Below, in pieces: positions 55,401-63,349 of a stretch of 64,000 bases of DNA. The DNA is from Microcosmobacter mediterraneus (GTDB taxonomy: Bacteria; Bacteroidota; Bacteroidia; Flavobacteriales; Flavobacteriaceae): positions 558,001 to 622,000 of the forward strand of contig NZ_JAVRIA010000001.1 of NCBI RefSeq assembly GCF_031846265.1, given 5' to 3'. The notes under the pieces were generated by a model. The model did not search any database and was not told where the DNA came from. It saw only the letters and a list, made by a program, of their open reading frames with translations. Made by a program: the position numbers and the translations under genes. Numbering within the stretch: the first letter of the stretch is position 1; every line of letters begins with the position of its first letter.

Positions 55401-55771
55401 CTTGGAAAAATGGAGTTAGCCCTAATAGTATTGAAGATGGCATTTTAACTGCTCTAGAAATTTCAAATTTAGATTTATCAAATACAGAAGTTGTTGTTTT
55501 AAGTGCATGCGAAACAGGTTTAGGTGATATAAATGGTAGTGAAGGCGTTTATGGCTTACAGCGTGCTTTTAAAATGGCTGGAGTAGACATTTTAATTATG
55601 AGCTTATGGAAAGTCCCAGATAATGAGACTGCTGAATTTATGACACTATTTTATTCAAATTGGTTAGAGACCGATAATATTAGGTTAGCGTTTAATAATG
55701 CACAACAGGTATTACAAAATAAATATAGGAATGAACCAGTGAAATGGGCTGGTTTTATTCTACTAGAATAG
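52439..55771 (+). CDS. exported TPR-CHAT (caspase-like) protein
   Basis: A 1110-residue protein. Residues 1-19 form a signal peptide (MRKLILLIFCVFSIHLFGQ), so the mature protein should be outside the cytoplasm. Residues about 30-600 contain about twelve tetratricopeptide repeats of the kinesin-light-chain type, 42 residues each (LNNIGLLYQNTGKYKEAEFV, LSNLGSLYVKMRQYEKAL, INNLGQIYAELDDYDKAI). The CHAT domain spans about 775-1110, with the catalytic pair His943 (ILHIATHGFF) and Cys1024 (VVLSACETGLG) both present. The ATG at 52439 is chosen over a GTG at 52409 because it begins the signal peptide. It converges on the FecR-like/CHASE2 operon, 8 bp between stop codons. The substrate is unknown. Confidence 0.88.
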   Translation: MRKLILLIFCVFSIHLFGQEITDVESWEKIFKKGVQMTDARNFSAALPFTKLAYDSANNYFDEVDENYLESLHYYGICLYMSGDIKSAEPLMELDLKLTEKHKGKDHNDYGERLNNIGLLYQNTGKYKEAEFVLTEALKNRETIHGKQHEEYSTTLSNLGSLYVKMRQYEKALTMLKEALAIVENRLGKSDYNYIIQSGNVAVTFQQMGKYNEALPLFLNCRDFVNERSGKKNINFIVYTINIGLMHYFLNDYKSSIKECNLALEIIAELGGKKNYYYGLASSNLAMNYSALQDYERAIELYLESKLILEKSSKKSVDYGILLANIGQTYLQSGDYQNALKYMELSLKHFEENIGVDNDAYGTLLANLTIIYGYFGDYDTALKTGKNAVKLIEENIGKNNDQYCKAINNLGQIYAELDDYDKAIDLANDAYEIYDSLFEDDNHVKGKYLQNIAFLHNYKGDTNTAIEVIQNAIGFYNNSSEEGKIDHAIALNNLASFYSSINDIDKSLETFNDALELISDFANPKSIIYKDLQTNYGLTLLKNNDFEEAIKFIATANNNNISILENIFKFRSEIEKKKYLKTLAADFDNISSAYIRHDSKKVKPLIGISLNNELLLKGVLLNASKNTLSQLLALEDSLIDKKIFDYRAVKAEISKQYSLSPIDRYKSIDSLYQVKEIQESDLVQLYSDKFNDKISFGKDWKSIRDKLNRREVAVEFSHFKYRYGNVLTDSVLYAAYIIKPNTKEPILVSLFEEEELERLINKSNKTDLYIKNNLYNLIWEPLERHIKKSDIVYYSPSGILNQIQFSAISNGKKSLSELYNLVQVSSCSKIVKGLSMIEANDAMFFGGINYDPYDYEETQSEEVITDPFNLKVSDSLFSSLRGTKTRGENWDYLPATLKEIQNLQELLTEDGKTSKVFTQYDASEKNFKLLSGKSPKILHIATHGFFYENLENRTNNEFSFDLNTEDQYRLYKDPLLRSGLILSGANKAWKNGVSPNSIEDGILTALEISNLDLSNTEVVVLSACETGLGDINGSEGVYGLQRAFKMAGVDILIMSLWKVPDNETAEFMTLFYSNWLETDNIRLAFNNAQQVLQNKYRNEPVKWAGFILLE

Positions 55772-55779
55772 CCTTTTGA

Positions 55780-56592
55780 TTAAAAACAAATCTTAAAATC
55801 TAGACACAAAATAGATTTAAGGTTTTCTTTTTTAAAACCTAATTTTAATAGGTCCTGAGATAATGTTATTATTTCTTTAGATGTACCTTTAGTATCTTCT
55901 ACAGATAATAATGTAAATGAGTTTTTTGGTAAATCATTTATGGTACTAGAATAGGCAGTTTCTGTAATACACCAATGGTATGTTTCTCCTTTTTTAAGAA
56001 GCTTATTATCTAGAAGAAGTGAGAGCTTAGTACTAGGAGTACCTAAAGTTAATAGTACCTCATTACTAGAATCTAATAACACAAAATAATAATTCTTTTC
56101 TTTGCCATCAATGGGTTGCCACTCAAAATTTAATTCAGCTCCTAAAATTAAACTATTATGAGATGGAAATTGTAATAGTATATCTTCATCACCTCTATAA
56201 ACCACACCACTGCCATTGGTATCTGAAGCCATAGTATTGGTGATTTCTTTCCAGAAATATGAAAAGTATTTTTTTACTGTAGAAGAGTTGTCTTTTACCT
56301 TAGGTAATTTAGATAATTCTTCTAATGTTAGTTGGCCAGTATTTATCACTCTGGTTATTTCGCCTTCTTTGTTTATTAAAGTAACTTCATCCTTAGGCTG
56401 CATTACAAGGGTTGTTTTATTATCAATAATAGTCCCTTTTGTTAAGGTTTTAATAGAATCATTTACTTCAATATAGGGCTCGCCAGAAATGGTATGAGCT
56501 ACTAATCTCTTCTGTGAATAGACCCATTGTAACTGCACTAGAGAAAGTAATACTATAAAAATGAGATTTTTTATTTTAAATAGGTTTTCCAT
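55780..56592 (-). CDS. exported FecR-like/Ig-like protein of unknown function
   Basis: A 270-residue protein with an N-terminal membrane/signal segment (IKNLIFIVLLSLVQLQWVYSQ). Residues about 30-85 (TISGEPYIEVNDSIKTLTKGTIIDNKTTLVMQPKDEVTLINKEGEITRV) look like a small beta domain related to FecR-type or prepilin-like sensing domains. Residues about 135-225 resemble an Ig/Fn3 sandwich (LILGAELNFEWQPIDGKEKNYYFVLLD, LLKKGETYHWCIT). I cannot name a family. Its start overlaps the CHASE2 gene by 22 bp, so the two are coupled. Inferred partner of the CHAT protein. Confidence 0.65.
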   Translation of the reverse strand: MENLFKIKNLIFIVLLSLVQLQWVYSQKRLVAHTISGEPYIEVNDSIKTLTKGTIIDNKTTLVMQPKDEVTLINKEGEITRVINTGQLTLEELSKLPKVKDNSSTVKKYFSYFWKEITNTMASDTNGSGVVYRGDEDILLQFPSHNSLILGAELNFEWQPIDGKEKNYYFVLLDSSNEVLLTLGTPSTKLSLLLDNKLLKKGETYHWCITETAYSSTINDLPKNSFTLLSVEDTKGTSKEIITLSQDLLKLGFKKENLKSILCLDFKICF

Positions 56593-57755
56593 TTTCGTTT
56601 TGTGTTTATATACCTAGTTAAGTGTTTGTAGTATTTAAAATATCCTCCTGCAAGTATTACGCCAATAATAATAATTGCAAACGGAAATACGATTTTGTAT
56701 CTAAATAGAAATAGAGATACTGAAAATAGTGTTATGGCAAAAATTAATTGAAATAGTTGTTTTCTAGTACGATAACTAACTTTATATGTCTTACTTAGTT
56801 TCATGTAGTACATGGTAGTAAAAAATATACTTAAAAACGTGATGATGTAAGTCCAAAAATTACTTACTCTAAATATGAGATCATTAGTAATTAGGGAGTT
56901 TGTAATATTGGCATGAATTGTTACGCCATACATATCCTTATCCGTTTTGCCTGCAGAATATTTATTTAGTGGAGTAAAATGTTTGTCTTCAATATCATAG
57001 ACATTTCCGGTTGGAGTTCCTAAATAACCCATTATTACAATTTTATCCTTTAAAATGTCTTTTTTTTCGTAAACATTGAAATCCTTAAAATCTAAATGAA
57101 GAAAATCATCATAGTGTCCATAATATGTGATATACTGAGTTTGCTTTAATCTTTCTTTAAGCTTATATTTTTTCCATTTTTTACCTAGATGTTTTTTAGC
57201 AAGTAGCGCACTAAAAGCCATTAATTTTTCCCCATTAATTTCGGTAATGCCTTCAAACTCTCTTTTAACACTGGTTTGGGTTGTATCTGAATTAAAGGTT
57301 GTATTACCATGATTACTAGTTTTGCCTTTAAAAAAAGGGTGACTGTACTCAATTTTACCATTATAGGTTTTGCATGATGTTATTACTTTTTCATGCTTTA
57401 ATAAGTCAGATAATTTGGCATCTGTTTCAAAATCGTCTTTTAAATCTTTTAATATAATATCAAATCCAACAGCACTCGGATCTGCTTTTAAAATTTGTTG
57501 AAGAACTTCAGCGATCTCTGTTCTACTTTTATCCTCTACATTTACTAATATTATGTCATTTATTACTATGGATTGGTCATTATAAAAACCTTCTGAATAA
57601 AAAATATCAAGAAAACTAAAGTCTTTAAACGCTTTATGTAAAGGATTAAACCAACGAATATTAAAAAAAGCTAGTGATAAAATAAGTAGTATAACCGAAG
57701 TTAATAGTGTAGAAAGGAAGGCATCCCTTATTAATAACTTGGTCTTTTTCTTCAT
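56571..57755 (-). CDS. CHASE2-domain membrane protein lacking an output domain
   Basis: A 394-residue inner-membrane protein. One N-terminal helix (about residues 12-31), then a CHASE2 extracytoplasmic sensor domain (RWFNPLHKAFKDFSFLDIFY, IILVNVEDKSR, ADPSAVGFDIILKD, KDKIVIMGYLGTPTG and YGVTIHANITNSLIT, typical CHASE2 landmarks), then three C-terminal helices (about 297-375). After these only about 20 basic residues remain, so no kinase, cyclase or GGDEF domain is attached. CHASE2 usually serves as the sensor of such enzymes. It is the first gene of a two-gene minus-strand operon. Confidence 0.85.
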   Translation of the reverse strand: MKKKTKLLIRDAFLSTLLTSVILLILSLAFFNIRWFNPLHKAFKDFSFLDIFYSEGFYNDQSIVINDIILVNVEDKSRTEIAEVLQQILKADPSAVGFDIILKDLKDDFETDAKLSDLLKHEKVITSCKTYNGKIEYSHPFFKGKTSNHGNTTFNSDTTQTSVKREFEGITEINGEKLMAFSALLAKKHLGKKWKKYKLKERLKQTQYITYYGHYDDFLHLDFKDFNVYEKKDILKDKIVIMGYLGTPTGNVYDIEDKHFTPLNKYSAGKTDKDMYGVTIHANITNSLITNDLIFRVSNFWTYIITFLSIFFTTMYYMKLSKTYKVSYRTRKQLFQLIFAITLFSVSLFLFRYKIVFPFAIIIIGVILAGGYFKYYKHLTRYINTKRKWKTYLK

Positions 57756-57833
57756 AAATATTTGAAAATTAATTCAATAACTCATAATGTAAGTAGAGAT
57801 TTTGTAGACTTTGTTACAATATGATTTTACTAG

Positions 57834-59114
57834 TTATTTTTTCCAAATAGGTAATAATTGAGTTTTTACCTGTCCAAAACCAATACGTACATCATCATTT
57901 TCACAGTAACCTCGCATTACTACGGTGTCATAATCATTAATGAACTTACGTTCTGTACCATCTTTTAATTTTATTGGTTTAGTACCTTTCCAAGACAATT
58001 CCAGCATAGAGCCATAAGAGTCTTCTGTTGGACCAGATATGGTTCCGCTTCCCATCATATCACCAGAATTAACAGGACATCCATTAACCGTATGATGCGC
58101 TAATTGTTGAGACATGTTCCAATACATGTACTTAAAGTTAGATTTACAAACTGTAGTTTCTTTTCCACCTTTAGGAATGATTCCTGCCTCTAGATGAATA
58201 TCAAAACTCTTCTTACCTTTAGTTTGAAGATAAGGTAGTGGTTTTGGATCTTGTTTTGGGCTTTCTACTCTAAAGGGTTCTAAGGCATCTAAAGTTACAA
58301 TCCAAGGTGAAATTGACGACGCAAAATTCTTACCTAAAAACGGACCCAATGGTACGTATTCCCATTTTTGTATATCACGTGCTGACCAATCGTTAAACAC
58401 CACTAGTCCAAAGATATATTCTTCAGCTTCTTCAACAGGAATAGGCTCTCCTAAATCATTAGCATCTGTGGTGATAAAAGCCATTTCTAATTCAAAGTCT
58501 ACTAACTTACTTGGTCCAAAAACTGGCTTGTCGGCACCTTCTGGTAAGGTTTGACCTTGTGGTCTATGAATAGGCATATGAGTAGTAATAATTGAAGAAC
58601 TTCTGCCATGATAACCAACAGGTAAGTGCAGCCAGTTTGGCATTAAGGCATTATCAGCACCTCTAAACATAGTGCCAACATTTGTTGCGTGTTCTTTACT
58701 TGCATAAAAATCAGTATAATCACCAACAAGAACAGGCATTTGCATTTCAATTTCATCCAATCTAAAGCAAATGATCTCCTTATGCTTAGTATTATTTTTC
58801 AAAGTATCATTATTAGCATCAAAAATTTCAGCTATGCGATTTCTTACTGCTCTCCATGTTTGTCTACCATCAGCAATAAAATCATTTAACGAATCCTGTA
58901 GAAATATATCATCAGTTAAAGGAATACCATCAAAATAACCTAACTGGTGGAGTGCACCAAGATCAATGGCTGTATCACCAATACGTGTTCCTATAGTTAT
59001 AATATCTTCTCTAGTAAGGAAAACACCAAAAGGAATATTCTGAATTGGAAAATCTGAATACTTGTTAACGTATAACCAAGATGTTCTATTTGGATTATTG
59101 GCAGATAATGGCAT
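57834..59114 (-). CDS. fahA: fumarylacetoacetase
   Basis: Cleaves fumarylacetoacetate to fumarate and acetoacetate, the last step of tyrosine breakdown. The 426-residue protein has the FAH N-terminal domain (ANNPNRTSWLYV, NIPFGVFLT) and the catalytic domain with the metal-binding VGDYTDFYASKEHATNVG, LPVGYHGRSSSI, DFELEMAFI, FNDWSARDIQKWEYVPLGPFLGKNF and SGDMMGSGTISGP. All key residues expected are present. It is divergent from glyA, with which it shares the 109-bp upstream region. Confidence 0.95.
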   Translation of the reverse strand: MPLSANNPNRTSWLYVNKYSDFPIQNIPFGVFLTREDIITIGTRIGDTAIDLGALHQLGYFDGIPLTDDIFLQDSLNDFIADGRQTWRAVRNRIAEIFDANNDTLKNNTKHKEIICFRLDEIEMQMPVLVGDYTDFYASKEHATNVGTMFRGADNALMPNWLHLPVGYHGRSSSIITTHMPIHRPQGQTLPEGADKPVFGPSKLVDFELEMAFITTDANDLGEPIPVEEAEEYIFGLVVFNDWSARDIQKWEYVPLGPFLGKNFASSISPWIVTLDALEPFRVESPKQDPKPLPYLQTKGKKSFDIHLEAGIIPKGGKETTVCKSNFKYMYWNMSQQLAHHTVNGCPVNSGDMMGSGTISGPTEDSYGSMLELSWKGTKPIKLKDGTERKFINDYDTVVMRGYCENDDVRIGFGQVKTQLLPIWKK

Positions 59115-59190
59115 GGTTTAGCTGTTGATTAAATGTTTATAATTTTATTTCAAAACTGCTTATTCGCAATTCTGGAACTAATGTATTTAT

Positions 59191-59198
59191 TATTTTTG
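59191..59198 (+). promoter_or_regulatory. -7 box upstream of glyA
   Basis: TATTTTTG matches TAnnTTTG and lies 25 bp before the glyA ATG. No TTG is found at the right distance upstream, so only the -7 box is supported. Confidence 0.5.
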
Positions 59199-59223
59199 AA
59201 AAACTTTTCTTTAAACTAAAAAA

Positions 59224-60498
59224 ATGCAACGAGACGAACAGATTTTTGAACTCATACAAGCCGAAAGAGAACGCCAAATTGAAGGTATAGAATTAATTGC
59301 ATCTGAAAACTTTGTTAGTAAACAAGTTATGGAAGCTGCAGGTTCTGTCCTTACTAATAAGTATGCTGAGGGATATCCTGGTAAGCGTTATTATGGAGGT
59401 TGTGAAGTTGTTGATGAAGTAGAGCAAATAGCAATAGATAGAGCAAAGGCCTTGTTCGGTGCTGCTTATGCTAACGTACAACCTCATTCTGGCAGCCAAG
59501 CCAATACTGCTGTATTTTCTGTATGCTTAAAACCTGGTGACACTATTTTAGGATTCGATTTGTCTCATGGAGGTCATTTAACTCACGGTTCTCCTGTTAA
59601 CTTTTCTGGTAAATTATACAAGCCTACTTTTTATGGTGTTCAAAAAGAAACTGGTAGAATTGACTACAACAATATTTCTGATATTGCGCAAAAAGAGCAA
59701 CCTAAAATGATTATTGCTGGTGCTTCAGCCTATTCTAGAGATATAGATTTTGAAAAGTTTAGAGCGATTGCTGATAATGTTGGTGCCTTGTTATTGGCAG
59801 ATATTTCACATCCTTCTGGTTTAATTGCTAAAGGATTACTTAATGATCCATTACCACATTGTCATGTTGTGACTACGACTACACATAAAACACTTAGAGG
59901 ACCAAGAGGTGGACTCATTATGATGGGAGAAAATTTTGAAAACCCGTTTGGTATTAGACTTAAAAATGGTAACCTAAGAAAAATGTCTGGATTATTAGAC
60001 TCTGGTGTATTCCCTGGAAATCAAGGAGGTCCACTGGAGCATATCATTGCTGCTAAAGCTATTGCCTTCGGAGAAGCCTTAGAAGATGATTTTATGCATT
60101 ATATTTTACAGGTTCAGAAGAATGCTCAGGCTATGGCAAAAGCTTTTGTAGATAAAGATTACCATATTATTTCAGGTGGTACTGATAATCATATGATGCT
60201 TATCGACTTACGTAACAAAAATATTACTGGTAAAGCTGCTGAAGAAGCTTTAGGTAAAGCAGATATTACAGTCAATAAAAACATGGTACCTTTTGATGAT
60301 AAGAGTCCATTTGTAACATCTGGTATCAGAATAGGTACTCCAGCCATAACCACCAGAGGGTTAAAGGAAAATGATATGGAAAGTATCGTTGCTTTAATTG
60401 ATGAAGCACTTACGAACTATGTAAACGACAATAAGCTAGAAGCCATTGCTGAAAAAGTGAATACCATGATGAGCAACAGACCATTATTTGCCTACTAA
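59224..60498 (+). CDS. glyA: serine hydroxymethyltransferase
   Basis: Interconverts serine and glycine with transfer of a one-carbon unit to tetrahydrofolate. The 424-residue PLP enzyme shows ELIASENFVSKQVMEAAGSVLTNKYAEGYPGKRYYGGCE, the PHSGSQAN phosphate-binding region, LADISHPSGLIA, and the PLP lysine in TTTTHKTLRGPRGG. Length is normal. The gene has its own -7 box. Its stop codon lies directly against the end of the convergent LytTR regulator gene. Confidence 0.97.
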   Translation: MQRDEQIFELIQAERERQIEGIELIASENFVSKQVMEAAGSVLTNKYAEGYPGKRYYGGCEVVDEVEQIAIDRAKALFGAAYANVQPHSGSQANTAVFSVCLKPGDTILGFDLSHGGHLTHGSPVNFSGKLYKPTFYGVQKETGRIDYNNISDIAQKEQPKMIIAGASAYSRDIDFEKFRAIADNVGALLLADISHPSGLIAKGLLNDPLPHCHVVTTTTHKTLRGPRGGLIMMGENFENPFGIRLKNGNLRKMSGLLDSGVFPGNQGGPLEHIIAAKAIAFGEALEDDFMHYILQVQKNAQAMAKAFVDKDYHIISGGTDNHMMLIDLRNKNITGKAAEEALGKADITVNKNMVPFDDKSPFVTSGIRIGTPAITTRGLKENDMESIVALIDEALTNYVNDNKLEAIAEKVNTMMSNRPLFAY

Positions 60499-61179
60499 TT
60501 AGTTGTTTATGTTGTTCCAAAACGCATCTTTGTAGGTTGCGCCAATTGGTATGTATTCGCCTTTGATAACAATTCTGTTGCGTTCAATAAATTCTATATG
60601 TTCTAAGCTAATGATGTAGGATTTATGAACTCTAATAAATTTACTTTTTGGTAAGCTTTGTTCAAAGTCCTTCATGTTTTGTAAGGTCAGTACTTTTCCA
60701 TCTTTGGTTTGTATGGCTACATAATCACTTAAGCCTTTTAAATACAGAATTTCAGAGAAGAAAATCTTTTGATGCCTATACTCCGTTTTTACAAATAGAT
60801 AATCTTTTTTAGTTTCTACTTCAGCAGTGTTATTTTTCTCCTGTACTTTTTCTACAGCCTTTAAAAAACGTTGAAAAGTTATTGGTTTAAGTAAATAATC
60901 CACTGCATTTAATTCATAGCTTTCTAAGGCATATTCAGAATAGGCTGTTGTAAAAATGACTTTAACATCTGGACTTATTATTTTTTTAAATTCAACACCT
61001 GTAATTTCTGGCATCTGTATGTCCAAGAATAGTAAATCAACTGGTTCTTCGCGTAAAATTTTAAGTGCATCTAATGGGTTGTTGTAAGCACCTTTGAGTG
61101 TTAAATCCTCAATTTTAGAGACATAAGATTCTAGCAAACTAACAGCCAAAGGTTCATCATCAATAATAATACAGGTCAT
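60499..61179 (-). CDS. LytTR-family response regulator
   Basis: A 226-residue regulator with receiver domain (IIDDEP, phospho-acceptor Asp53 in LLFLDIQMPEITG, TAYSEYALESYELNAVDYLLKPI) and a LytTR DNA-binding domain (from about residue 125; FVKTEYRHQKIFFSEILYLKGLSDYVAIQTKDGKVLTLQNMKDFEQ). It overlaps its sensor kinase by 4 bp. This is the second LytTR regulator of the window; the two share the general layout but differ clearly in sequence. Confidence 0.93.
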   Translation of the reverse strand: MTCIIIDDEPLAVSLLESYVSKIEDLTLKGAYNNPLDALKILREEPVDLLFLDIQMPEITGVEFKKIISPDVKVIFTTAYSEYALESYELNAVDYLLKPITFQRFLKAVEKVQEKNNTAEVETKKDYLFVKTEYRHQKIFFSEILYLKGLSDYVAIQTKDGKVLTLQNMKDFEQSLPKSKFIRVHKSYIISLEHIEFIERNRIVIKGEYIPIGATYKDAFWNNINN

Positions 61180-62207
61180 CTTGGTAATTCTATTTGTGCC
61201 TTAAATATAGCATTATCTGAGTTACAAGAAAAGGTATGCTCATTTGGATAGAGTAGTTCTAAACGTTTCTGAAGGTTATCTAAACCTAAACCTCCAACAC
61301 TATCTTTTTTCTTATCTTCGATTTCATTAATAACAGTATAGCTCAGCTGTTTGTTGTTTAAACTTACAGTAATTTCTATGGGTTGAGTTTCACTATGTAA
61401 TTTTCCATGTTTAAATGCGTTTTCAACAAATGGTAGTAGTATAAATTGTGGAATCTTGATAGGTTTAGTTATGCCTTCAACCTTCAAATCAATATTAGGT
61501 TTTGTCTTATGTCTTAAACTTTCTAGTTCTATAAAGTTTCGTATTTGTGAGATTTCATCATCTAAAGGTACTTCTGTTTTAGTATTATATAATGAATAGC
61601 GAAGCAATAGCGATAATTTCTCTATAGCGTTTAAGGCATTATCAGAATTGGTATGTACTAAGGCATAAATATTATTTAAGGTATTAAACAAAAAATGTGG
61701 ATTGGTTTGTGAGCGTAATAAGTCTAACTCCATTTTTTGGTTTTCTAACTGAAGTTGCGCTGTACTCTCGTCTTTAAATTTGGAATACTGCCAGAAATAG
61801 AAGATAATGCCTAAAGCACAATACTGAAAAACGTAATAAAAATTATCCAGAAAATAATATATCAGCGAGACATCCTCTCTGTAGTTGCCAAAGCCAAAAA
61901 CAAATCTGTAAAACTTTTCTTCAATAAGAAATCGTAGTGCCACAATTATTACAAGACAAGGCAGAATAATTAAGATATTGTTCCAAAAAGGTTTTTTATT
62001 ATGCCATCTGTAAAATACAGAATAGGAGCAGAGCGCGTACAAAAAGAAAATGATGCCTACAGAAAAAGTTAGTGCTAGTATTCTTGGTTGAAAATGGTAT
62101 TCTAAAGCTTTAGAAATAGAATCTGCCTCAATGATCTCGGCAATAACATCTGTGACGAGATAATAGATTATAAACCAAACACTAAGTCTTTTTATATTAA
62201 ATTTCAT
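61176..62207 (-). CDS. LytS/YehU-type sensor histidine kinase
   Basis: A 343-residue kinase with about four membrane helices in the first 150 residues (LSVWFIIYYLVTDVI, ALTFSVGIIFFLYAL, ILIILPCLVIIVALRFLI, YCALGIIFYFWQY), a short coil, and a His_kinase domain: His171 in SQTNPHFLFNTLNNIYALV, later PQFILLPFVENAFKHGK and the G box GGLGLDNLQKRLELLYP. There is no large external domain, so the signal is likely sensed in the membrane. Its regulator follows with a 4-bp overlap. Confidence 0.92.
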   Translation of the reverse strand: MKFNIKRLSVWFIIYYLVTDVIAEIIEADSISKALEYHFQPRILALTFSVGIIFFLYALCSYSVFYRWHNKKPFWNNILIILPCLVIIVALRFLIEEKFYRFVFGFGNYREDVSLIYYFLDNFYYVFQYCALGIIFYFWQYSKFKDESTAQLQLENQKMELDLLRSQTNPHFLFNTLNNIYALVHTNSDNALNAIEKLSLLLRYSLYNTKTEVPLDDEISQIRNFIELESLRHKTKPNIDLKVEGITKPIKIPQFILLPFVENAFKHGKLHSETQPIEITVSLNNKQLSYTVINEIEDKKKDSVGGLGLDNLQKRLELLYPNEHTFSCNSDNAIFKAQIELPR

Positions 62208-62404
62208 ACTAGCGAAACTAAGAAAATATTAGCCTTGTTTTTAATGGTATCTGTGAACTTACCCTTTTTATCTACAAACTTAACTAGTAATAAGACCAAT
62301 ACTGTAAGTATAGTTTTTACAGAGGAGTTTAATGAGTTTACAGATTCTCTTTTATAATAATAGTAAAGTTTAAGACATTTGAAACATCATTAAAATTTTA
62401 AGTT

Positions 62405-63349
62405 ATGAATAATTTACCTAAACTACTCTTAGTATTCTTATTAGTAAGCTTTGTTACAACTTCGGCTCAGGAGCCACAAGAGATTTTAATTGTTGGTGAT
62501 ATGCATCAGCTTCCAGGTATTGTTAAGCGAGCTTATAAGCCAATGGTTAAGAAGATACTTAAATATGAACCAGAACTTATAATGGCTGAGTACTCTAAAA
62601 CAGGAGATACTGCTGCAATGGGTCAATGGAATGCCAAATTTAAGGAAGCCTACCTTAAAGCTAAGACAGCTTTTAGTCCAGATAAAGAAGAAATTAGGAT
62701 ACTGGAGCAAACACCGAATACAAAATTAGATAGCTTACAGTTCAGAACATTACAAGCTTACTATCTAAGTATAGGAGACCAAGCCAACCATAGGATGTAT
62801 CGCTATTTTGCCAGACATGGCGTAGCAAAAAAGTTTAAACCTTATGGTAACCAAAATCCAGATCTAACCTTTCAATTAATGCGAAAATTAGAACTAAAAA
62901 AAGTTTATGGTGTAGACAGTCACAAAGGTTATCAAGGCTATTGGACAGCTTGGCAACGCGCTTTAAAATCAGGAACAAAAGAAGGTAAAAAGGCATTTAA
63001 GAAAGCCATGCGCAAAGATTCTTGGGGAAACATTTTTGCTGGTGTGTCTGGTTCCTTAGGACGCTACGTTAACAAACCAGAAACCTTGGATAAATATTTC
63101 AGAATTAATTCACTACGATACGAAGGATTCAGTGGTGAGGACTATGATATTCAGTTAAAAAAATGGGATGATAGAAATGTAAATATGGCAAAAAATATAC
63201 TTGATGTTTTAAAGAATAATGCCAATGTAAAACGTAGTGTACTAATCGTTGGTGCTGGCCATGCAAAAGCAGTTAGCGAAGAATTAAAGCGTTTAAGCCC
63301 AAACCTAAAAGTAATAATGTATCACAACCTAAAAAATCATATAAAATGA
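62405..63349 (+). CDS. exported DUF5694 (TraB/ChaN-like) protein
   Basis: A 314-residue protein with a signal peptide (MNNLPKLLLVFLLVSFVTTSAQ). The mature part begins EILIVGDMHQLPG, has KYEPELIMAEYSKTGD, and ends with VLIVGAGHAKAVSEEL. This spacing of a GDxH start, a glutamate in MAEY and a late GAGH motif is that of the TraB/ChaN/EreA (Tiki) hydrolase superfamily, to which I assign DUF5694. The substrate is unknown. It overlaps the next gene by 4 bp (ATGA), and that gene carries a related GExHG motif. Confidence 0.75.
   Translation: MNNLPKLLLVFLLVSFVTTSAQEPQEILIVGDMHQLPGIVKRAYKPMVKKILKYEPELIMAEYSKTGDTAAMGQWNAKFKEAYLKAKTAFSPDKEEIRILEQTPNTKLDSLQFRTLQAYYLSIGDQANHRMYRYFARHGVAKKFKPYGNQNPDLTFQLMRKLELKKVYGVDSHKGYQGYWTAWQRALKSGTKEGKKAFKKAMRKDSWGNIFAGVSGSLGRYVNKPETLDKYFRINSLRYEGFSGEDYDIQLKKWDDRNVNMAKNILDVLKNNANVKRSVLIVGAGHAKAVSEELKRLSPNLKVIMYHNLKNHIK

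Noticed and set aside
52439..55771. Type III-E CRISPR (Craspase) partner
   Set aside because: TPR-CHAT occurs there, but no Cas7-11-like gene and no CRISPR array are present, and this protein has a signal peptide.
62208..62404. Clear promoter between the LytS kinase and the DUF5694 gene
   Set aside because: Only imperfect matches to TAnnTTTG are seen on either strand in this 197-bp gap, so none is listed.
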